DNA from: VAZQ01 sp963721005
GTDB taxonomy: Bacteria; Pseudomonadota; Alphaproteobacteria; Rhizobiales; Xanthobacteraceae
DNA: 64,000 nt
Assembly (NCBI GenBank): GCA_963721005.1
Contig: CAVRHR010000007.1
Location: 744,001-808,000 of the forward strand
Reading direction: 5' to 3'
Shown piece by piece: positions 44,876-53,471 of this stretch. The notes beneath the pieces were generated by a model. That model had not been told where the DNA came from and searched no databases. It saw only the letters and a program-made list of their open reading frames with translations. Positions within the stretch are counted from its first letter, which is position 1, and each line of letters begins with the position of its first letter. The translations under genes were made by a program, and so were the position numbers.

Positions 44876-44924
44876 TCTTCCGCACACGCCGGCTCCAGGT
44901 AGCGCGCACCCGCGCAACCTGGAG
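44851..44924 (+). promoter_or_regulatory. Candidate translational attenuator (erm-like four-segment fold)
   Basis: Segment 3, CTCCAGGT (44893-44900), pairs perfectly with segment 4, ACCTGGAG (44917-44924); inside, GCGCG and CGCGC add five pairs around a CACC loop after one A-A mismatch. Segment 4 contains the GGAG ribosome site of the methyltransferase, so this fold shuts off translation. Segments 1 and 2 are CGGGT (44851-44855) and ACCCG (44867-44871). Segment 2 can instead pair with segment 3: TTACCCGG (44865-44872) with CCAGGTAG (44895-44902), one mismatch. A ribosome stalled at codons 9-10 of the leader would cover segment 1 and favour the open form. Confidence 0.65.
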
Positions 44925-44931
44925 AATTGCT

Positions 44932-45699
44932 GTGAACATCTCAAATGAACTGCGCTCGCGATTGGTTAAACCAGCGTTTCCGCGCGCCTCGACCTATGAT
45001 GCCGAATGGTTGTTCGACACGATGATGGGGCCTAACGTCCTCTGGCTGGCCGAGTGGGCAAGCCAGGTGGTCCCGTTGCATCCGGGCATGCGTATCCTCG
45101 ACCTGGGCTGCGGGAAGGCGGCGAGCTCGATCTTTCTCGCCAAAGAGTTTGACGTGACCGTCTGGGCCGCCGACTTGTGGATCAAGCCGACCGAAAACTG
45201 GCGGCGGATCGCGGCGGCCGGGCTGACGGATCGAGTTTTGCCCATTCACGCCGAGGCTCACGCCTTGCCCTTCGCCGAAGGATATTTCGACGTCATCTTG
45301 AGCTTTGACGCCTACCACTACTTTGGGACCGACGACCTCTATGTGGGGTACATCTCGAAGTTCATTCGCCCGGGCGGGCGCCTTTGCATCGCGGTGCCGG
45401 GTCTTGCCCGGGAATTGCCGGAAGGGCCACCTAAGTCGCTCCGCCCTTATTGGAAATGGGACTTCTGCAGCTTCCATAGCCCCGAGTGGTGGCGTCGGCA
45501 CTGGTCCAAGACCGGGCGTGTCGAGGTAGAGCTCGCCGACAACTTAGCAGATGCGTGGCAGCTATGGGCGGAGTGGAACGAGTGCTGCGCGCAAGCCGGG
45601 GCCGTCGACTGGGCGGCGCGAGAGGCCGAGATGCTGCGCCTGGACGGTGGGCAGACCCTCACGTTCACGCGCGTCGTTGCAAAGCGGCCGGGCGGATAG
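44932..45699 (+). CDS. Class I SAM-dependent methyltransferase under leader control
   Basis: A 255-residue methyltransferase. SAM motif I is MRILDLGCGKAASSIFLAKE (about 52-71), followed by VWAADLWI, HAEAHALPFAEGYFDVILS and FDAYHYFGTDDLYVGYISKF. The family is widespread in Gram-positive bacteria as an unstudied small-molecule-type methyltransferase, often mislabelled cyclopropane-fatty-acid synthase; it lacks the Erm/KsgA pattern. The start is GTG 44932 with GGAG seven bases upstream, buried in the hairpin. Codon use is a little less GC-rich than in neighbours. Transfer from a Gram-positive donor, with its regulatory leader, is plausible. Confidence 0.85.
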   Translation: MNISNELRSRLVKPAFPRASTYDAEWLFDTMMGPNVLWLAEWASQVVPLHPGMRILDLGCGKAASSIFLAKEFDVTVWAADLWIKPTENWRRIAAAGLTDRVLPIHAEAHALPFAEGYFDVILSFDAYHYFGTDDLYVGYISKFIRPGGRLCIAVPGLARELPEGPPKSLRPYWKWDFCSFHSPEWWRRHWSKTGRVEVELADNLADAWQLWAEWNECCAQAGAVDWAAREAEMLRLDGGQTLTFTRVVAKRPGG

Positions 45700-46275
45700 G
45701 GACGAAAGCGGACTTTGAGCGATGGACGATCAGGACGGCTACTTCGGTGAGCGTGTCGCGGCGATCAGCAATAGCTTGACGCAGCCCCCCAAATCAGTGG
45801 ATTCTGGAAATTGAAACTGACGGATTGTGCCCCGCTGCCAGGCAAGTCCGCAAGCGCGTCCGTGACGGCGCGAAATTGCGCGCATCCCATCTATAACTCC
45901 GGTTATTTTGTTGTTTGATTGTTCTTTCAATGAGCAACCGAGCTCAATCACGCCTTTGACACGCTCCACCTATTCGCCGGTCGCATGGCTCCCGCCGCCC
46001 GCGTGACCGCGGCTCATTGTTACGAGATTGTATTTTCAATGGGCAACCGCTGCTGCGGGGGCTCGATCGGCGGCGACGCCATGCAAATTTGGAATGTTGG
46101 GAAGGTCGGGTTGGCTTGCCGGGAGCCGAAGGTCTCATTTTGGCAGAGCAATTTCGGATTCATGAATGGAATCAACACAGGCGCGAATCGGGCGGCCACA
46201 AGGGCCGCCCCTACAGCACCGACGCCGCATCCGTAGGGGCGCCCCTCGTGGGCGCCCGGGCCGTGCGTGACCAAA
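45700..46275. other. Gene-free stretch with an inverted repeat
   Basis: No gene is recognised. Around 45900 the sequence is unusually AT-rich for this genome. The string TTTCAATGAGCAACCG (about 45926) recurs with one change at about 46035. At 46190-46257 two 25-base arms, one beginning GGGCGGCCACAAGGG and the other GTAGGGGCGCCCC, are complementary at 22 positions around an 18-base loop; this is the GTAGGGGCG-type intergenic repeat seen in many genomes and it could end transcription of the convergent neighbours. Confidence 0.55.
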
Positions 46276-47169
46276 TCACGAGGCCCAGATCAACAAGGTG
46301 CAGCCGATCACGATCAGCACGATGCCGGCCATCTCCCGCGGCGTGGTCTGCTGCTTGAATGCGAAGCGCGAGATCGCTTGCGCGAACAGCACCTCGACCA
46401 GCGCCAACGTGCGCACGCTGGCGGCGGTCGCGAGCGCAAACGCCAGAAACCAGAATTGCGACGCCAGCGCCCCCATGAAGCCGGCGAACAGCGAGGGCCG
46501 CCAGGCGCGCATGATCTCGGTCAGCACTTTCGGATCGCGCAGCCACAGATAGGCGGTGAGCAGCGCCGATTGCAGCAGGAGCCCGATCACCAGCGTGAAG
46601 GTGGCGGCCATCAGGTAGCTCGGCAGGGCGAGGCTCAAGATGGCGCCCCGGAAGCCGACCGCCGAGAGGCCGAACATGGCGCCGGCGGCGAGCCCGGACA
46701 GCGTCGGGCGCATACCGCCGGCAGACGCACCGGGCTTGAGCGACATCACCACCACGCCGGCGGTTGCGACCAGGATGGCGAGCGCCAGCGAGGGCGTCAC
46801 CGCATCGCCGAGCAGGATGAGGCCGAACAGCGCCACCTGCACCGGCTCCGTCTTGATATACGCGATGGTGACCACGAATGAGCGCTGGTTCATGGCGGCG
46901 AGCATCAGCGCGGTGGCGGCGATCTGGGCGAGCGCGCCGTCGGCCACCCAGGCCCAATAGGAAAGGCCCGGGCGCGGCAGGCTGTCGCCGCCGACGAGGA
47001 GCACGCCGGCCAGGAAGATCAGCGCGAACGGAAAGCCGAACAGGAAGCGCACATGGGTAGCCCCCACGGTACCGAGCGTCGCGGTGAGCTGGCGCTGCGC
47101 GGCATTGCGCACCGTCTGGCTGAAAGCCGCGATGACCGTGAACAGCGCCCATGCCCAGGAATCGAGCAT
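46276..47169 (-). CDS. EamA/DMT-superfamily transporter
   Basis: A 297-residue integral membrane protein with about ten transmembrane segments in two homologous EamA halves. Helices such as VRFLFGFPFALIFLAGVLLV and LALAILVATAGVVVMSL are clear, and the second half ends VLIVIGCTLLIWAS. Drug/metabolite exporters of this group carry amino acids, nucleotides or other metabolites; the substrate is not predictable. It follows ubiG on the same strand after four bases. Confidence 0.88.
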   Translation of the reverse strand: MLDSWAWALFTVIAAFSQTVRNAAQRQLTATLGTVGATHVRFLFGFPFALIFLAGVLLVGGDSLPRPGLSYWAWVADGALAQIAATALMLAAMNQRSFVVTIAYIKTEPVQVALFGLILLGDAVTPSLALAILVATAGVVVMSLKPGASAGGMRPTLSGLAAGAMFGLSAVGFRGAILSLALPSYLMAATFTLVIGLLLQSALLTAYLWLRDPKVLTEIMRAWRPSLFAGFMGALASQFWFLAFALATAASVRTLALVEVLFAQAISRFAFKQQTTPREMAGIVLIVIGCTLLIWAS

Positions 47170-47172
47170 CGG

Positions 47173-47961
47173 CTAAGCGGGCTTCTCAGCCGCCCCCGGC
47201 TTCTCAGTCGCCCCCGGCTTCTCCGCCGCCAGCATGTAGTTCACGTCCAGGTCGCGGGAAAGCTGCCAGCGGTCGGCGAGCAGATCATAGATCACGCCGG
47301 TCTGCGCGGTCACCCGCAGGCCGTGGCGCTCGAGCGCGGCCTCGAACTCGTTGGGGGTCACGAACTTGTCCCAGCGGTGGGTGCCGCGCGGCAGCCAGCG
47401 CAGCACATATTCGGCGCCCACGATGGCGAGGGCGAAGCTTTTGAGCGTGCGGTTGATGGTGGCCCCGATCAGCAGCCCGCCGGGCTTCACCATCTCGGCG
47501 CAGCGCTGCACGAACAGGCCGAGGTCCGCCACATGCTCCACCACCTCCATGGCGAGCACCAGGTCGAAGCGCTCGCCGGCATCCGCCAGCGCCTCCGCGG
47601 TGGTGGCGCGATAGTCGAGGCGGAGCCTCTGGGCGGCGGCATGCACCTTGGCGGCCTCGATATTGGGAACCGCCGGATCGGCGCCCGTGACCTGCGCCCC
47701 GAGCCGCGCCAGCGGCTCGCTCAGGATGCCGGCCCCGCAACCGATATCGAGGATGCGCAGACCGCTGAGGCTGTCGAGCCGCTTGGGGTCGCGCCCGAAC
47801 TGCCGGCAGGCCGCCTCCTTGATGTAGCCGAGCCGCACCGGGTTGAACTTGTGCAGCATGCCCATCTTGCCGGCCGGGTCCCACCACTGCGCCGCCAGGG
47901 CGCCGAAGCGCGCGACCTCGCGCGGATCGACGGTCGAAGCATGGCCGGTTTCTGCAATCAT
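47173..47961 (-). CDS. ubiG: Ubiquinone biosynthesis O-methyltransferase
   Basis: UbiG performs both O-methylations of ubiquinone synthesis. The 262-residue protein begins with the family-typical VDPREVARFGALAAQWWDP and PVRLGYIKEA, then SAM motif I ILDIGCGAGILSEPLARLGA, VLAMEVVEHV and WLPRGTHRWDKFVTP. The C-terminus has a variable tail with three copies of EKPG/A(A/T), a local repeat expansion. It is convergent with nothing and divergent from lysC, with one small membrane gene between. Confidence 0.94.
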   Translation of the reverse strand: MIAETGHASTVDPREVARFGALAAQWWDPAGKMGMLHKFNPVRLGYIKEAACRQFGRDPKRLDSLSGLRILDIGCGAGILSEPLARLGAQVTGADPAVPNIEAAKVHAAAQRLRLDYRATTAEALADAGERFDLVLAMEVVEHVADLGLFVQRCAEMVKPGGLLIGATINRTLKSFALAIVGAEYVLRWLPRGTHRWDKFVTPNEFEAALERHGLRVTAQTGVIYDLLADRWQLSRDLDVNYMLAAEKPGATEKPGAAEKPA

Positions 47962-47967
47962 GGTTGC

Positions 47968-48381
47968 CTAATGTCCAATAGTCGCAGGCTGGTTCAAACG
48001 GCCGAGCATCGCAATGGCCGCCTCCAGCGCCGCGAATGTCGCGATGACCGGTAGATGGATCAGCACATTCAAGAAAGGGATCACAAAAACCGACAGGGGG
48101 TCCAATTTTTCGTAAATCAAAGCGTCGACCATATTTCCGAGATAAAAATACATCGCCACCACTGTGGTGCCGAAGAGTATCCAGCCGGCATTCGAGCGTT
48201 TTCTCAAATAGAGAGCTGTGAAAATCAGCGTGATCGAAAACAACGGCAACCACGGCCAAAGCGGAAACCGCGCTACGGAATGGGGCCATAACGGCCCCCA
48301 CACGTAAACGCTGAACGTCCCGGAGACGACCAGCAGCCACCCGTAGTTTTGCAGCCCCGCCCTCATTCCAAAGACCATCAT
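47968..48381 (-). CDS. Small four-helix membrane protein
   Basis: A 137-residue protein with four hydrophobic segments (about 13-30, 43-58, 68-82, 95-128). The sequence is somewhat lower in GC and rich in Trp and Phe (VWGPLWPHSVARFPLWPWLP). No family recognised; the start could also be the Met at residue 6. It lies six bases upstream of ubiG on the same strand, so the two may be cotranscribed. Confidence 0.65.
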   Translation of the reverse strand: MMVFGMRAGLQNYGWLLVVSGTFSVYVWGPLWPHSVARFPLWPWLPLFSITLIFTALYLRKRSNAGWILFGTTVVAMYFYLGNMVDALIYEKLDPLSVFVIPFLNVLIHLPVIATFAALEAAIAMLGRLNQPATIGH

Positions 48382-48486
48382 TGCAGGAGCGAAATCTCGC
48401 CGCTATCTATACGCGCCTTTTCTTGCCAGCGCGCGCCCCGGCCCGCAATGGTTTCCAGCAGGCCCAAAGGGACACCCGACCTCGCC

Positions 48487-49737
48487 ATGGCCCGCCTCGT
48501 GATGAAATTCGGCGGAACCTCGGTCGCCGACATCGACCGCATCCGCAATGTGGCGCGCCACGTCAAGCGCGAGGTGGCGGCCGGCCACGAGGTGGCGGTG
48601 GTGGTCTCCGCCATGGCCGGCACCACCAACCGGCTGGTGGACTGGTGCCGCGCGGCCGCTTCGCTGCATGATGCGCGCGAATACGACGTGGTGGTGGCTT
48701 CCGGCGAGCAGGTCAGCGCCGGGCTGCTCGCCATCACGCTCGAGGCCATGGGCATCAATGCCCGCTCCTGGCAGGGCTGGCAGCTGCCGATCCGCACCTC
48801 CGAGGTGCACGGCTCGGCGCGCATTCTCGAGGTCAACGGCGAGGAGCTGATCCGGCGCTTCAAGGAGCGCGGCGAGGTCGCGGTGATCGCCGGCTTCCAG
48901 GGGGTGCATGCCGAGACCGGCCGCATCACCACGCTCGGGCGCGGCGGCTCCGACACCTCGGCGGTCGCGGTCGCGGCCGCCATCGGGGCGGAGCGCTGCG
49001 ACATCTATACCGACGTGGACGGGGTCTATACCACCGACCCGCGGGTGGTCTCGAAAGCCCGCCGGCTCGACAAGATCGCCTACGAGGAGATGCTGGAGCT
49101 CGCCTCGCTCGGCGCCAAGGTGCTGCAGGTCCGCTCGGTCGAGCTCGGCATGTTGCACAATGTGCGCATCTTCGTGCGCTCCAGCTTCGATGAGCCCGAA
49201 AATATCGACCCACACGCGGCACCGCCCGGAACCTTGATTTGCGGCGAGGAGGAAATCGTGGAGCAGCAGGTCGTCACCGGCATCGCCTTCTCCAAGGACG
49301 AGGCCCAGATCTCCATCCGCCGCATCGCCGACAAGCCCGGCGTCGCGGCCTCGATCTTCGTGCCGCTGGCCGACGCCAGCATCAATGTCGACATGATCGT
49401 GCAGAACGTCTCGGCCGACGGCGCCACCACCGACCTCACCTTCACGGTGCCGGCCGCCGACTACGAGCGCGCCACCAGCGTACTCAACGGCGCCAAGGCC
49501 AGGATCGGCTTCGAGCGCCTGGACGGGGCCACCGACGTCGCCAAGGTGTCGGTGATCGGGGTCGGCATGCGCAGCCACGCCGGCGTCGCCGCCAAGGCCT
49601 TCAAGGCCCTGGCCGAGCACCGCATCAACATCCGCGCCATCACCACCTCGGAGATCAAGTTCTCGCTCCTGATCGACGCCAACTACACCGAGCTGGCGGT
49701 GCGCACTCTGCACAGCCTGTACGACCTGGACAAATAG
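48487..49737 (+). CDS. lysC: Aspartate kinase
   Basis: First step of the lysine, threonine and methionine pathway: phosphorylates aspartate. The 416-residue protein starts with MARLVMKFGGTSVADIDRI, has TLGRGGSDTSAVAVAAAIGA and IYTDVDGVYTTDPR for ATP and substrate binding, and two C-terminal ACT domains (from about residue 265) for feedback control, as in LysC of other Rhizobiales. The start ATG at 48487 matches the family; the frame upstream is spurious. Confidence 0.96.
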   Translation: MARLVMKFGGTSVADIDRIRNVARHVKREVAAGHEVAVVVSAMAGTTNRLVDWCRAAASLHDAREYDVVVASGEQVSAGLLAITLEAMGINARSWQGWQLPIRTSEVHGSARILEVNGEELIRRFKERGEVAVIAGFQGVHAETGRITTLGRGGSDTSAVAVAAAIGAERCDIYTDVDGVYTTDPRVVSKARRLDKIAYEEMLELASLGAKVLQVRSVELGMLHNVRIFVRSSFDEPENIDPHAAPPGTLICGEEEIVEQQVVTGIAFSKDEAQISIRRIADKPGVAASIFVPLADASINVDMIVQNVSADGATTDLTFTVPAADYERATSVLNGAKARIGFERLDGATDVAKVSVIGVGMRSHAGVAAKAFKALAEHRINIRAITTSEIKFSLLIDANYTELAVRTLHSLYDLDK

Positions 49738-49788
49738 CGGGCGAATGTGCGGGACCCGACATGACGAAATCACCGCGCTCTCCGTCTT

Positions 49789-49922
49789 ACCTCCCCCTGA
49801 AAGGGGGAGGTCGGATCGCGCAGCGATCCGGGTGGGGGTCCCGCCACAAGCACCGAAATTGCCGTGGGGCGGGACCCCCACCCGGCGCCTTCGGCGCCAC
49901 CCTCCCCCTTGCAGGGGGAGGG
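49789..49922. repeat. Composite palindromic intergenic repeat, copy B
   Basis: The same nested design as copy A at 12400-12534: outer blocks CCTCCCCCTGAAAGGGGGAG (from 49790) and CCTCCCCCTTGCAGGGGGAG (from 49901), and inner arms GGGTGGGGGTCCCGC (49830-49844) and GCGGGACCCCCACCC (ending 49883). The small side hairpins differ: GGATCGCGCAGCGATCC and GGCGCCTTCGGCGCC. Like copy A it follows a metabolic gene directly. Confidence 0.85.
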
Positions 49923-49964
49923 AATCGGCACCGCTGTGCCCAACAACAAAATTGATCGCCGCCG

Positions 49965-50996
49965 ATGCCGCCGACCATTTCCTACGCCCAGCGCTTCGAG
50001 GACCTCTACCTGATGCGTTGCTTCGGCGAGCGCGCGGAAGGCTTCTATATCGATATCGGGTCCGGGCATCCGGTCTACGACAATGTCTCGTTCGCGTTCT
50101 ATCTCAAGGGCTGGCGCGGCATCACGGTCGAGCCCAATCCGTGGCTCGCGAGCCTGTCGCGGGGCGTGCGGCCGCGCGACAGCCATGTCGAGGCGCTGGT
50201 GGGCTCCAGCAGCGAGCCAGCCGCCACATTCTACCTGGTGAACGAGTTCCACGGCCTCTCCACCATGTTCGAGAACCATGCGCAGGCGGCGCTCACGCAA
50301 TTCGGCAAGAGCGCGCAGCCGATCACGGTGCCGCTCACCACGCTGCGGACGCTGTGCGAGGAGGGCCAGGCGCCGGCCGCGTTCGATTTTCTGAAAGTCG
50401 ACGTCGAGGGCGCCGAGCCCGCGGTGCTGCTCGGCGGCGATTGGGAGCGCTTCCGACCCAAGGTCATCGTGGTGGAGGCGCTGGCGCCCTATACGCTCGC
50501 GCCGGCGTGGGAGCAGTGGGAGCCGTTCCTCGCCCGGCACGGCTATGGCTATGTCTGGTTCGACAGCCTCAACCGCTATTACCTCGCCGCCGAAGCGGGC
50601 GAGCTCGAGGGCTGCTTCATCGGCGCGCTGGCGACCTTCGATGATGCTTTGCAGTTCCGCAACGCCAAGCCCGCCCTGGGCGACGCGGAGCACCCCGATC
50701 ATGGGCTGGCGGTGCGGCTTGGCAATGCCGCCATGACCCGCCTGCCGGTGCTCGACCGCGGCCTCCTGCTGGAGCTTTTGACCCATGGCCTGACCGCAGC
50801 CGAGCTCGACCGGCCGGCGGCGGCAGCCGACCTAGCGCGCATTTGGGCAGAGCTCATCGGGCCGCAGCCCGCACCCGCCGCCGCCAGCCTGGGGCTTGCC
50901 CCACAGGCCAGCATCCGCAGCCTCTATGCGGCAATCGCCGATTCCGATGCGTTCCGGGCCGCCTGCGGGCGGATCTCGGCCAGCTATGGCTGGTAG
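49965..50996 (+). CDS. FkbM-family methyltransferase
   Basis: A 343-residue protein with an FkbM-type methyltransferase in residues 1-200: SYAQRFEDLYLMRCFGE, FYIDIGSGHPVYDNVSFAFY, GITVEPNPWLASL, and FDFLKVDVEGAEPAVLLGGD followed by PKVIVVEALAP. These enzymes methylate sugar or polyketide hydroxyls; in Rhizobiales they often serve surface polysaccharides. The C-terminal 140 residues are Ala-rich and unassigned. It stands between lysC and ptsP, perhaps as an insertion. Confidence 0.9.
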   Translation: MPPTISYAQRFEDLYLMRCFGERAEGFYIDIGSGHPVYDNVSFAFYLKGWRGITVEPNPWLASLSRGVRPRDSHVEALVGSSSEPAATFYLVNEFHGLSTMFENHAQAALTQFGKSAQPITVPLTTLRTLCEEGQAPAAFDFLKVDVEGAEPAVLLGGDWERFRPKVIVVEALAPYTLAPAWEQWEPFLARHGYGYVWFDSLNRYYLAAEAGELEGCFIGALATFDDALQFRNAKPALGDAEHPDHGLAVRLGNAAMTRLPVLDRGLLLELLTHGLTAAELDRPAAAADLARIWAELIGPQPAPAAASLGLAPQASIRSLYAAIADSDAFRAACGRISASYGW

Positions 50997-51152
50997 CCGG
51001 CTCAACCTTGCGGCTTGCCCCGCTTGGCGGCGATTGGCTATACGGCCTATGAGGTTGTAGACGCCGCGGGCAGCGGGGTACCGTGGACACTATTTCCTGA
51101 GCTGCCGGGGCCAGCCGGCTCCGGCCGGATGCTAGTCCCGAGAGATCACGTC

Positions 51153-53423
51153 ATGCGTGGCGCGCTCGGTGGTCCGCGCGTATTGTTGCGCCGGCTTCGC
51201 GAGGTCATGGCGGAGCCGGTCAGCGCGCAGGAACGCCTCGACAAGATCGTCGTCCTGATCGCCGCCAACATGGTGGCGGAGGTGTGCTCCGTCTACGTGC
51301 TGCGCGTGGATTCGACCCTCGAGCTCTATGCCAGCGAAGGCCTCAACCGCGAGGCCGTCCACCAGACCGTGCTGCGCCAGGACGAGGGCCTGGTCGGCCT
51401 GGTCGCGAGCGAAGCCAACCCGATCAACCTGTCGGAGGCCCAGAACCACCCGGCGTTCTCGTTCCGCCCGGAAACCGGCGAGGAAATCTACCACTCGTTC
51501 CTCGGCGTCCCGGTGCTGCGCGCCGGCAACACGCTGGGCGTGCTGGTGGTGCAGAACCGCGCGCGGCGCACCTATTCGGAGGAAGAGGAAGAGGCGCTGC
51601 AGACCACCGCCATGGTGCTGGCCGAGATGATCGCCTCGGGCGAGCTCTCCGCGCTCGCCCGCCCGGGCGCCCCCGAGCCCGCCGCGCGACGGCCCCTGCA
51701 TCTGACCGGCTCGGCACTGACCGAAGGGATCGCGCTCGGGCATGCGGTGCTGCACGAGCCGCGGGTGGTGATCACCAATTTCATCGCCGACGATTTGCCG
51801 AAGGAATTGAAGCGTTTGCGCGCCGCGGTCGAGACCATGCGATCGGACCTCGACGTCCTGCTCGAGCGCGGCGAGCTGCCGGACGGCGGCGAGCACCGCG
51901 AGGTGCTGGAAGCCTACCGCATGTTCGCCGACGACCGTGGCTGGCTGCACCGCCTGGAGGAGGCGGTGCGCACCGGCCTCACCGCCGAGGCCGCGGTCGA
52001 GCGCGTCCAGTCCGATACCCGGGCCCGCATGCTGCGCATCTCCGACCCCTACCTGCGCGACCGGCTACACGACCTCGACGATCTCGCCAACCGGCTGATG
52101 CACCAGCTGCTCGGGCAGGACTATGCGCCGGCCCGCGACCGGCTGCCGGAGAACGCCGTCCTGGTGGCGCGCTCGATGGGGCCGGCCGCGCTGCTCGAAT
52201 ACGACCGCCGGCGCCTGCGGGGCCTCATCCTCGAGGAGGGCGGACCCAACTCGCATGTGGCGATCGTCGCCCGCGCGCTCGGCATCGCGGCGGTCGGCGA
52301 GATCGCCAATGCGACCGGCATCGCCGATCCGGGCGACGCCATCATCGTCGACGGCACCACCGGGGACGTGCATATCCGGCCGACCCCGGACATGGAGGCC
52401 GCCTATGTGGAGCGGGTGCGGCTGCGGGCGCGCCGGCAATTGCAGTACCAGGCGCTGCGCGACAAGCCGTGCGTGACCAAATGCGGCGAGACCATCACGC
52501 TGATGATCAATGCCGGCCTCGCGGTCGACCTGCCGCATATCGAGGAGACCGGCGCCGCCGGCGTCGGCCTGTTCCGCACCGAGCTGCAATTCATGGTGGC
52601 GGCGAGCTTCCCGCGCGCCGCCGAGCAGTTCTCGCTCTACCGCGCGGTGCTCGATGCCGCCGGCGAGCGGCCGGTGACCTTCCGCACGCTCGACATCGGC
52701 GGCGACAAGGTGCTGCCCTATATGCGCAACGTGGTGGAGGAGAATCCGGCGCTCGGCTGGCGCGCGATCCGGCTCGGGCTCGACCGGCCGGCGCTGTTGC
52801 GCAGCCAGATCCGCGCCTTGCTGCGGGCGGCGGCCGGCCGCGGGCTCAAGATCATGTTCCCGATGATCGCGGCGGTCGCGGAGTTCGACGAGGCCAAGGC
52901 ACTGGTCGAGCGCGAGCTCACGCATCTGCGCCGCCACGGCCACAAATTGCCGGAGCGGGTCGACATCGGCAGCATGGTCGAGGTGCCCTCGCTGCTCTAC
53001 CAGCTCGACGAGCTGCTGACGCGGGCGGATTTCCTCTCCATCGGCTCGAACGATCTGGTGCAGTTCTTCTATGCGGCCGATCGCGGCAATGCCCGCGTCG
53101 CCGACCGCTTCGACCCGATCTCGGTGCCGGTGCTACGCGCGCTGCGCGAGATCGCCGTCAAGGGCATCGAGTACAGCAAGCCGGTCGCGGTCTGCGGCGA
53201 ATTGGCGTCGCGCCCGATCGGAGCGCTCGCCCTGGTGGCGATCGGCTACCGCGCGTTCTCGCTCTCGCCCTCCGCGGTCGGTCCGGTCAAGGCCATGCTG
53301 CTCGATCTCGACATCGCCAAGGTCGCCGCATTGGTCGAGCCGCTGCTCGAAGGCCCGGCCGGCAGCGTGTCGGTGCGCGATCAGCTCAAGGAATTCGCGG
53401 CCGTGCAGGGCCTGGCGCTATGA
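51153..53423 (+). CDS. ptsP: Nitrogen-PTS enzyme I (PtsP)
   Basis: Phosphoenolpyruvate-protein phosphotransferase of the nitrogen-related PTS, passing phosphate to NPr and then EIIA-Ntr. The 756-residue protein has an N-terminal GAF domain (about 20-160), the swivelling domain with the phospho-His motif GGPNSHVAIVARALGI, and the C-terminal PEP-binding barrel with RTLDIGGDKVLPY, GLFRTELQFM and SIGSNDLVQFFYAADRGN. ATG 51153 gives the usual length; the frame upstream adds 46 unrelated residues. Its place between lysC and prfA is conserved in Rhizobiales. Confidence 0.95.
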   Translation: MRGALGGPRVLLRRLREVMAEPVSAQERLDKIVVLIAANMVAEVCSVYVLRVDSTLELYASEGLNREAVHQTVLRQDEGLVGLVASEANPINLSEAQNHPAFSFRPETGEEIYHSFLGVPVLRAGNTLGVLVVQNRARRTYSEEEEEALQTTAMVLAEMIASGELSALARPGAPEPAARRPLHLTGSALTEGIALGHAVLHEPRVVITNFIADDLPKELKRLRAAVETMRSDLDVLLERGELPDGGEHREVLEAYRMFADDRGWLHRLEEAVRTGLTAEAAVERVQSDTRARMLRISDPYLRDRLHDLDDLANRLMHQLLGQDYAPARDRLPENAVLVARSMGPAALLEYDRRRLRGLILEEGGPNSHVAIVARALGIAAVGEIANATGIADPGDAIIVDGTTGDVHIRPTPDMEAAYVERVRLRARRQLQYQALRDKPCVTKCGETITLMINAGLAVDLPHIEETGAAGVGLFRTELQFMVAASFPRAAEQFSLYRAVLDAAGERPVTFRTLDIGGDKVLPYMRNVVEENPALGWRAIRLGLDRPALLRSQIRALLRAAAGRGLKIMFPMIAAVAEFDEAKALVERELTHLRRHGHKLPERVDIGSMVEVPSLLYQLDELLTRADFLSIGSNDLVQFFYAADRGNARVADRFDPISVPVLRALREIAVKGIEYSKPVAVCGELASRPIGALALVAIGYRAFSLSPSAVGPVKAMLLDLDIAKVAALVEPLLEGPAGSVSVRDQLKEFAAVQGLAL

Positions 53424-53471
53424 TTTGGCGCCGTGGCGCCAGCCGCTGCCCGGAAGAGTGCTGGATGATCG

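Noticed and set aside
44932..45699. Annotating the methyltransferase as an Erm rRNA methylase because of its leader.
   Set aside because: The protein lacks the Erm/KsgA motifs and matches a different class I family; only the regulation looks erm-like.
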